A stretch of DNA of 64,000 bases from Ursus arctos. Its lineage: Eukaryota > Chordata > Mammalia > Carnivora > Ursidae. The notes under the pieces were generated by a model. The model was not told the DNA's origin and did not search any database. It saw nothing but the letters and a program-made list of their open reading frames with translations. A program made the translations under genes and the position numbers. Shown here piece after piece: positions 55,205-64,000 of this stretch. Numbering within the stretch: the stretch's first letter is position 1; every line of letters begins with the position of its first letter. The stretch is taken from contig NW_026622952.1 of assembly GCF_023065955.2 (NCBI RefSeq), positions 31,234,313 through 31,298,312 on the forward strand. The letters are read 5' to 3'.

Positions 55205-58145
55205 TCTTCAGGATAGCTACAAGTGATTGTATTAGTACTATAAGTGATTAATCCAGGAACATTTTAAGATACAATTTATCATCTCTAAGTACAGTGACTT
55301 TTAGAGACATCACGTATTTGATTCACTCTATATTTAGAACCATAAAGGATAATTCACACTCCATAATATCATTTAGTAGGTACATTTGATAAGGAGAGAC
55401 TTTCACAATATCTACCTTAAAGAGTTACAAAAGGGGACTGGAAATTTCATTTATTTATTCAGACTCTTGTCACTGAATGTTGTCATATGTATAATAATTA
55501 CGGAGAAAGTACTCAGCCCATGACTGCCAATAATGGAAATGTTCTAACTACCTTTCTTAGTCTCTTCTGTTTTCCTGACACCTAACATAAATCACATGGG
55601 TTTAATCCATTTCCTCCTGTAATATTGTCAAAAGTAATATAGAACAGCTATCTCCAAAAATAACTCTTCATGTGCTTTAAAGAAAATTCTAAGAAATACC
55701 TCATCTATCACCCCCATCTCTAGCTACCAACCAAATCTCTTTTTAGGCTAAAATTTTAGGCTAAAATTCCTAAATATATGGTATATATTCTTAAATATAT
55801 GGTATATAATTACAGGCATAAAGAGAATTTACATGCTTAAGGAAATTTCTTTTTTTCTTCCCTGTCTCTATAAGCAATCATTCTTTCCCCATTCTTCCTT
55901 GTATAGAAGGATGGAACCATTCACTTCGGCATGGTTCAACCTTCACTAAATCTCAGTGAGGGTAGAGAAAGAACCATTGGAATGTCTGGACAAAGGAGGC
56001 ACTATGTGGAAAAAGGCAGAAGTAGCATTTGCTGGTTAAAGCAAATACATGCTATATTATCTAAGCTACTTTTGTCCTTGCTTCTATCATCAAATTCTTG
56101 CTCCAATTCTGTTTGCATTACTGCCTTTTAGAAGTTACCAAAGATATTACTTTTCTATTTTATTACTAAAATCTTTTTACTTAGATTTTATACTCATTAT
56201 AATCAAGATTGTTTTGGATTCCTAGGAGGGAAATCCACTCAAACCAGTGAATTTTAAAGGGAAATTTTGACCATACAGTCCTCATGAGAATACGGGAAAA
56301 TATATACAATGAAGCACAAGGAAGGATAAGAATTGGCAGCCCCAGGACACTTACACGTCTTTCTTTCTTCATTCCATTGATGACTCTCTCTCCTCGTGTT
56401 TCCTCTGTAAACTTCTCTGTCTACCTCATATAAAGTGTGAGCATTGCTGTTGTTGTTTTTGGTAATTTATCTTGACTTAGAATAGCCATCCCAGCCTCAA
56501 GTTGCAAATAGTATCTCATGCTTGTCTTTTGTCCCCACTGCAAAAGTTTAGCATCTCTTATTTCAGATTCTGACTGATCAGAATTTTTGTAAGCCGATCA
56601 GAAGTCATACAGAGTTCCAGATGTAGAATAATGTGTCCAAACCCGATCCAATCATCTCTTGGTGGAGTGTGAGGAGGAACCAAATATGTAAAGCAAAAAA
56701 AATGTCCCACTCCAGGATTTTCTGTGGTGGTTAAATACAGTGAAATCTTAGAGAAATAAATGATGTTAACATCCAGGTGAACAAGATATGTGGTAGTATG
56801 AAAAGAGAAACAAGCAGTGTAATACAGACTGTGACTGCCAAAGATCATGCTAGTCTTAGTTTTATTTTAATCAAGATAATCAAGATTGTAATTTTCTGGA
56901 ACTCTGTAACTAAAAAGAGTAAAAAGATTAAGTGAGAAATACTCATTTTAGATCTGAAAAGTAAAACATACCTAGAAGTAATAGAGGAGTTTAAAAAGGA
57001 TAACCTGTATTCCTATATGGCCTGAAGAAAAGTGCTTTGCAGCAGATAATTCAGAGACATCCTACAGATCGTGTATAATCTCACAGAATTTAAGGCCTCA
57101 ATAAAAAGATCAATCAGATGAACCTCAAACCCAAATATCAGTTCTGAATGAACCATACCAAACTCCTACTGACCTGAAGTGATTAGGATTTCTTCCAGAT
57201 GACTAGGTTGCAGGGTTTCTGATTAGCACAAAATATCACAAGAGGCAGCTTTTTGCTGGGGCCTGGAATAATATTGTTAAAAGCATATGAGATACATTTT
57301 CCAATATGTTCATGAGCATATTATATATGCTGTAATAAGATACTTGATAATATTGCCACATCACAGAAATTCAAAGTCAAATAATAGACTTCAAAAAACA
57401 ATCCTTAAATAAACATTAATCATATTGTGTTTGCATTATATGAAATGAAAATAATAGCAATCAAAGCCCAGAAATGCCTGTGCAGGGATCATTTTTTTAA
57501 AAATAAATGTTCCTCAGCTCCGTAATTGTAACTGTTTCAGGTATTGATATCTTATTTAACATTGTGACAGGATTGCTTACAGAAAGAGCACATCTGAACT
57601 TATGTCTTCTTACAAGTAAAATTACTACTATTCGCAAAAAGCTTCATCTTGGCCATCTGGTTCACCAGATTCAGTCATTTTATTAATATACACATTTCAA
57701 AGAAGTCTTTCTATATGCAAGTTGTTATTGTGAATTTGGTTTTTTTACAGGCTCAAAAATCTCATAAATATCTTAGCCTGTATGGATGAATACCTTATAT
57801 TAAAAAATTGCATGTGGTTTGCCATTATCCAGATATCCTAGGCAGTAGTGCAAAAATTGTGACAAGAGGCAATTATATAATTATATTAAAACAAATAGAA
57901 ACTTCCGATCAATAGTTGAAGCCGAGTTTTACTCTCATCTCTGAAAATAAACAAGGACATACAAGCTTTGCTAGTATTTTAGACCTGAATCTGATACTGT
58001 TCAATAATTATACAAAATAATTAACTTTCTCTATCTTTATTTATATGTATAGATATATACAGAGTTACATGTGAAAATTACAAGAAATTTTAATAAAGTA
58101 TTTTGGGTTTCATACCAGCAGAATAAACTGGGTATATAGAGGACA
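55205..58145. other. Intergenic; short tandem duplications
   Basis: Local tandem duplications lie at 55743-55812 (two adjoining repeated units: ttttaggctaaaa twice, then taaatatatggtatat twice). Elsewhere I recognise no gene or repeat. Frames at 55931-56131 and 56558-56848 are short and without motif. Confidence 0.45.
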
Positions 58146-58149
58146 TTTT

Positions 58150-59640
58150 CTTAAACGTTTATTTTCAGATAATTGTAAATTTATGTGCATTTGAAAGACA
58201 TAATAGTCTATCCAGTTTGCCCAGTGGTAACACGTTGTAAAACTATGGTACAATATCACATGCAAAATATTGGAATTGATACTGTCAAGATGCAGAACAT
58301 TTCTGCCATCACAAGAATCCCTCCTGTTGCCCTTTTATAGACTCGCATATCGCACCTGCCCTCGTTCCTCTTCACAGCTGGCAACCAGTCATCTGTCCCT
58401 CATCTCTATAATTTTGTCATTTTAAGGATATTACAGACATGGAATCATACAGTATATAACATTTAGAATTGGACTTTTCAATGGGCACCGTTTGCTGGAG
58501 ATTTATAGAAGTTGTCATGTAATTTGTTCCTTTGTATTACTGAATCATACTCCATGGTACAGATGCAAGACCCCCCTATGTAAGCAGTCACCAGGTGAAG
58601 ATATTTAGGTTATTTCCAACTTTTGGCAATTATGCATAATGCTGCTGTAAACATTTGTGTACAGGTTTATGTGTAAACATAAGTATTAATTTTTCTGAGA
58701 TAAAAGCTTAAGATTACAATTGCTAGTTTATACCTACGTGTGTGTGTGTGTGTGTGTGTGTATTTAGAAACCAGCAAACTCTTTCTAGAAAAGAAAATTT
58801 GCATTTATCCTTGCATTAAGTGGCATTTGGTCACTATGTTCGTTTTAGCCATTCTAATCTGGGTGTAGTGAAACATCATTGTGGCTTTAATTTGCATTTC
58901 TCCAATGGCTAATGGTGTTAATCATTTTTCCGTGTGATCGTTTGCCATATGTATATCCTGTTGTTGAAATGTCTGTTTGTATCTTTTGATCTTTTTCTAA
59001 TTAAATTGCTTATTGATAGTTCTCTATATATTCTAGATACTGGTACTTTAGCAGATACATAGTTTAAACATGTTTTTCTCTACTCTGTAGCTTGTACCTT
59101 AATTAGGTCTTTCCCAGAACAAATTTTTTAACTTTGGTGAAGTCTTATTTATTTATTTATTTATTTATTTATTTGTCTTTTATGGTTTGTGATTTTAATG
59201 TCATGTTTAGGATCCCTTTGCCTAACCTTAGGTCCTGGTGATTTTTCTCCTATATTTGTTTTCTAAAAATTTTATAGTTTTATGTGTATGAATTCTTTTT
59301 ATTATTATTTTCTTAATGATTTTTAAGTCTATGTTCATGAGGGATATTGTTGTGATGTTTTATTCTTTGTAGGCATTATCTAGTTTTATATTAGTGTAAT
59401 ACTAGCTTCATAAATTTAATTAGGAAGTATTCTCTCCTATTCTTTTGTCTATAAGAGATTAAGTAGAGTGGACATTAATCGTTTTCTAAACATTTGGTCA
59501 AATTCTCCAGTGAAAAGACTTGGACCTGAGATTATTTATTGGGAAGTATTTAAGGTATTAATTCATTTCCTTAGTAGGTATAGTGCAATTCTATTTCTAG
59601 TTTTTAACTGAAGCTGTGAAAATTTTCCTACTACAATCAT
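58150..59640 (-). mobile_element. Ancient L1 LINE (L1M type), antisense
   Basis: About 1.5 kb of ordered antisense L1: ggaatcatacagtatataac, aatgctgctgtaaacatttg, tagccattctaatctgggtg, catcattgtggctttaattt, ctctatatattctagatact and gatccctttgcctaacctta. TG (58739-58761) and ATTT (59145-59175) microsatellites have grown inside it. Heavily mutated, no open frame. Confidence 0.8.
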
Positions 59641-59733
59641 TTTTATTGTCAAATAAATATTTTTAGGAAAGAATATTCTTCCTTCTATTAATAGATTTCC
59701 TCTTTAAATGGTAATGCATGAGAAATAAATTTT

Positions 59734-59968
59734 AAAATGTAGTGCCAGGGGTGCCTGGGTGGCACAGCGGTTAAGCGTCTGCCTTCAGCTCAGGGCGTGA
59801 TCCCGGCGTTATGGGATCGAGCCCCACATCAGGCTCCTCCGCTATGAGCCTGCTTCTTCCTCTCCCACTCCCCCTGCTTGTGTTCCCTCTCTTGCTGGCT
59901 GTCTCTTTCTCTGTCGAATAAATAAATAAAATCTTTAAAAAATAAAATAAAATAAAATGTAGTGCCAG
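59734..59968 (+). mobile_element. Young CAN-SINE with perfect 15-bp target duplication
   Basis: The SINE (59749-59953) begins GGGTGCCTGGGTGGCACAGCG, contains atcccggcgttatgggatcg and ttgctggctgtctctttct, and ends GTCGAATAAATAAATAAAAT with (AATAAA)-type tail. Perfect repeats aaaatgtagtgccag lie at 59734-59748 and 59954-59968. It closely resembles the copy at 61316. Confidence 0.98.
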
Positions 59969-59969
59969 A

Positions 59970-60905
59970 ACAAAATGCCATCATCCTTGAGAGATTGCTA
60001 TTTGCCCTTTTTCTTGATGGCAGTTATGGAATGCATGACATTACTAATTTTGATATGGCTGTCAGGAAGCTCAGGGCCATATTTAATCCTCAATTACAAC
60101 AACATGCTTTCCCTTATGGTAAACAAATTGACTTCCTCTTTCTTTCCTTCCACATTACTTTTTAATTCATATCCCAATTTTATTAATGTATTTTATCGTA
60201 TGTCATGATTCGTCTTATATACTTTTTAAAAGGAGAGAATAGTAAATAAAATAGGTTACTTGATGCAGCAGATGCAAAGATGCTCTACTCAGATCCTCCT
60301 CAAAAGAGAACTTATATCAGACTGTGAGGAGGAATGTCTTTTACAGAGATGCAATTATGGGTATTGCCCATTATCTCAGGATTCACATGCCTATCACATA
60401 CCACACCACCCAGAAGCTGCCCATTAGCTAAAGCGTGGGGATGGCTTGATGAAAGCCAGCTCAGAAGCAATACCATGAGGGAAGGAGTTACCATCCTCTA
60501 GCAAACTGTATGCATATCAAATCAGAGACTTTTGTTTGGTGTTGTGTCCCCCACAGGGAGAAGACATGGGTTTGAGGACTGAGGAGTTGAGCAGGAGTGG
60601 CCCCAGTTAATATCACTCAGTGATCCACTGGCTGACTCTGCCATCTCTGCACCTACAATTCTAGTTGATTCAGGCATAAGTGCTTGGTCCACAAAGAGGA
60701 CATTCCCCCTAAGGACATAGCAATCGCCCCACTGAACAACCTTAGGCTTTTGCCTGACACCTTGCACACCAGGTAGCACTCTAAACAAAACTTTGTACTC
60801 TTAACTCTCAGTGTCCACTTACCCAGGAATCTACCTGGTGATACTTAACCTATCTACATTCTATGCCTCTCTTAATCAGTGCCTTACATCACATATTTTC
60901 CTAAC
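59970..60905. other. Unresolved region, G+C-richer 60280-60800
   Basis: The part 60280-60800 is richer in G+C than its surroundings and carries an 88-codon minus-strand frame (60788-60522) with GDCYVLRGNVLFVDQAL. I do not recognise a family. It could be a decayed ERV internal segment, an old LTR or a pseudogene. The overlapping frames at 59962-60208 have no motif. Confidence 0.35.
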
Positions 60906-60925
60906 TCATTAGTCTTTTAGAACTT

Positions 60926-61106
60926 TTTTTTTTTTAGAGAGAGAGAGAGCACACACATGTGCCCTGGAGCGATGCGAGGGTGGTGCAGACAGAGAAGAGA
61001 AAGAGAATCTTATCAACAGGGGGCTGGATCTCACAACCGGGGATCGGTCAACCTGAGCCAACACCAAGAGTCCACTGCTTAACCAACTGTTCCACTTAGG
61101 AGCCCC
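60926..61106 (-). mobile_element. CAN-SINE, minus strand, older
   Basis: From a T run and GAGAGAGAGAG through cagggggctggatctcacaa and agtccactgcttaaccaact to the mutated head complement ccacttaggagcccc. Flanks agtcttttagaa (from 60911) and agtcttctaaaa (from 61107) are an imperfect target duplication. Clearly more diverged than its neighbours at 59749 and 61316. Confidence 0.9.
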
Positions 61107-61300
61107 AGTCTTCTAAAATTTTTATTTATAGTATATTAAATACAATTTTCCCTGACCCAAACCCAATATTCTATATTTCTCTGACCCAAAACCCAATATT
61201 TGTACAAATGCTTTCTGTGAAATATGCATGATGTATATTACATGGAGTAATTTGATTAGATAAAAAAAGAAATGAGCCTGATAGTTCTTATTACAGTACT

Positions 61301-61538
61301 AGAAAGATCACTTTAGGGGCGCCTGGGTGGCACAGCGGTTAAGCGTCTGCCTTCGGCTCAGGGCGTGATCCCGGCGTTACAGGATCGAGCCCCACATCAG
61401 GCTCCTCCACTATGAGCCTGCTTCTTCCTCTCCCACTCCCCCTGCTTGTGTTCCCTCTCTCGCTGGCTGTCTCTATCTCTGTCGAATAAAATAAAATAAA
61501 ATCTTTAAAAAAAAAAAAAAAAAAGAAAGATCACTTTA
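61301..61538 (+). mobile_element. Young CAN-SINE with perfect 15-bp target duplication
   Basis: The SINE (61316-61523) begins GGGGCGCCTGGGTGGCACAGC, is nearly identical to the copy at 59749, and ends with AAAATAAAATAAAATC and an uninterrupted run of about 18 A. Perfect repeats agaaagatcacttta lie at 61301-61315 and 61524-61538. The intact A tail and perfect repeats point to a recent insertion. Confidence 0.98.
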
Positions 61539-61539
61539 G

Positions 61540-64000
61540 TGTTAAGCAAATAAGCCTGTATATAATAGACAGTCACTAAAATGTGTAGAGTGAAACCAGC
61601 TGTTGAAAACACAGTTTTAGCTTGCTTTCCCTATAAACATTAAAGATTCAGTTTTGATTCTGGAATAAGTTACAACTATCTAAAACAAACAAAAAAATAT
61701 GAAAAGCTTTCACAAAACAATACTTATGTCATCATGAAGTAAGCCTTGATGTTAAATTCAAAACAATTACTTTTACCTTATTGAAACAAAATAAGCATGG
61801 TAATATTTTTCTTACCAGCGTAAGAGGAAAGTGTGACTCATCACAATAACATGAATATTGTACCAAGATTAATAATACATGTGAACTCTGCTGACACACA
61901 TGTAACATTCACACAATCTATAAAATTATTGTTTGCTCTAATTATTGTTTTACTCATGATTACTGAATTTCTCTTTATTGTTATGTTTATGTTTGAATTT
62001 TCCAGTTGAATTGTGTTCATAACTAATTGATTTTTATCTTACACTATAATGTTAAGGACTTTGACACAGGCACAACATTATCTGATTTGGAAAAAAAATA
62101 TGTGTATGTATGTGTGTTTCTAAAGAAATTTTTTGAAAAAGCTGCATCATATTCCATCATTTTGCATTTTTTAATCTTTTGCTTCTAAAGGTTGACTTCT
62201 ATTGATGATCCCTTATGAAAGCCTTTTATTGCTCTCCAGAATTTACTGCTTCTCTTATTCTGCTCACTAGGAGCTGAACTTTCAATATTGCCGTCTCACT
62301 TTCATTTGAAATATTAGTAGTTGTGATCTGTGTTTGTCAAAATACTGTTTCAAAATATGACAGTCATTATATCATCTACATTTCTTAAATTTGTAGGTGG
62401 CTTTGATTTAGAGGCTAGATTATTTGTTTGACTTATGATTTGCGAGCAATTGAATTCAAGTTCATATACACAGAAACCCTCATGGCACTAAATAATTGTC
62501 AGGAGACTTTATCATTTTGTGTATGTACTTGAAATTAGATAAGATGATTTTCTGTAATTTAAGATGGAACTCAAAAATGCCTATGATGATAAGATTGAAA
62601 TTTATCATCCCCTTAATTATTTGCTTTTAACTCTAATAAGGCTGTTATTTAGATTTTTTTCCTCCTCAAATTACAAGGATGACTTATTACAAGACTCTAA
62701 AATGCATCCCAGCATCATTAATACTATTATCTTTAAAGACTACATCTTTGCATATAGAGCTTTAAGGATAGTCAAGGGATTTCTGGGAAATCATAAATTT
62801 AGACATTTACCTTTGATTTTCTAAAAATAACATTATGCAATATCAACAAAAATAATATTCCCTAAAAGCATAATATAAAGTATCATGTTGTATCAGTAGT
62901 TGATTACTCTTTGTGTCAATTGATACCTTCAGAGATGCAGACCATTATGTAAACTGTTTCTCTTTGTTGATGAAACTCTCACTGAATTGCTGTTATTTCT
63001 TGTCATCTAGAATATGTCTTTAGATATGAATGTCCTCTACTTTCACATGTCATTTGATACACATTCAAAATATTCTCTCTCAGATGAGTGAAATACTCTA
63101 ATACAGCAGAGAATCATTGTCATTTTAAATCTTTGAGACAAGGAATATAGATCTGAAGAAGACTCATTTTTATCTTTGAATAAAGAATGTAATTTGCCTT
63201 GTCTACTAATGGGTTACAAGTCACTGCCATAGTGTTGTACATCACATCGCTGAAAATGGTTTAACCTACTTCTAACCAATTTCCTGTAAAGCTCAGTTCA
63301 CATTATCTATGACCCGATAAGATCTCATCAGCAGCCCATAATCTCTTGCTGGGGCAGGACTTAAACTACTTCAGTGCACATTGACTTTTCCACCTTTATG
63401 CCTGACATATTTCACTATGGCACCATGAAAATTAGTTTATTTATGTTTAATGCATGGCATCTGACAGCACTTCCCTACCATAGCAGTCAGTGTCTAACAG
63501 TTTATCAAATGTCGGGTTTGAAGTTGTATCAATAATCTCTGTCTGAGGCTGATGCATCTACAACTGTCAATAGCCTGGTCTTTGAAAATATCATCGTGCA
63601 TGCTGCTATAATATAGTAACATTTTTAGCTTTTTATTTTAGAATAAAAATCTATAGCTCTTGACCCCAGCCTCCTAACCCATGAAAATGTCTTTTCCCCC
63701 TAATACTTCAGTATTTATCAACATAAAATATTTATTTGGATTATACAGAAGTTTGTCAGATAAAGAAATGAACTTTTTCTTAACATTTTTTAATCCCTTG
63801 GACATCTGGTTTAGCAAGTGCTAAGAAAACATTTCACTGTCTATCATTTGCCATCTTTGTGATTCTGCAGAGTTTAAAATTTAGTTTGATTGCACTGAGA
63901 ATTTTTAACACAAGTTTTCATTCAAAAAGAAGAGAGAAAGAAGGTACAGATGAGGAAGGAAAAGAGAGAAAGAAAGACTAATTTAATGTTGTTATGTGCA
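61540..64000. other. Intergenic, nothing recognised
   Basis: A+T-rich sequence with no repeat family that I recognise. The 86-codon + strand frame at 62564-62824 has no motif and no supporting context. A purine-rich AAAGAGAGAAAGAAAG stretch occurs at the window end. Confidence 0.5.

Overview
This window looks like non-coding nuclear DNA from a placental mammal of the order Carnivora, most likely a bear or close caniform relative. The basis is 17 copies of the tRNA-derived CAN-SINE family on both strands. Six are near-identical young copies with a GGCACAGCGGTTAAGCGTCTG-type head and a TCTCGCTGGCTGTCTCT-type middle that I associate with ursids. Carnivore-type L1 3' ends and old mammalian MIR, L2, MER5, MLT1, MLT2/ERVL and Tigger fossils support this. 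The DNA is A+T rich. I found no exon, intact gene, RNA gene, CpG island or CRISPR array. The open reading frames I examined are short and mostly fall in or antisense to repeats.

Layout. 1-10000: old L2, MIR and MER5 pieces, two antisense L1 fragments (3917-4500 and 6822-7985) and a SINE. 10015-15130: a decayed class III endogenous retrovirus (ERVL type), with a 5' LTR, a tRNA-Leu primer site and recognisable gag, protease, reverse transcriptase, integrase and dUTPase remnants. All are broken, most RNase H sequence is missing, and no 3' LTR is seen. 15539-16257: a Tigger-like DNA transposon. 16290-17650: antisense ancient L1. 18971-20449: three SINEs with target-site duplications. 22133-22320: palindromic AT repeats. 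23272-23799: a solo LTR with TG...CA ends and a 6-bp target duplication (class II type). 24111-24560: a SINE and an L1 3' end. 26932-27845: antisense L1 and a solo MLT2-like LTR. 29470-31500: L2, an unnamed repeat, a SINE and a probable processed pseudogene. 31950-34570: MIRs, L1, SINE, L2. About 34820-38860: a repeat-poor block. 39127-43580: a SINE, an L1 nested in an L2, a long antisense L2, a SINE and an MLT1 LTR. 45090-51824: several SINEs, a Ty3/gypsy-like reverse transcriptase relic (47498-47760) and an L1 ORF2 fragment interrupted by a SINE. 52000-64000: mostly unassigned sequence with an ancient antisense L1 (58150-59640), three SINEs and one unresolved G+C-richer segment.

No genes work together here. 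The interest lies in mobile-element history: nested insertions that give relative ages, a class II solo LTR, a gypsy-like relic and an ERVL fossil that keeps its domain order. I found no convincing new biological system. Element names and boundaries come from recognition by eye and should be confirmed against a repeat library.
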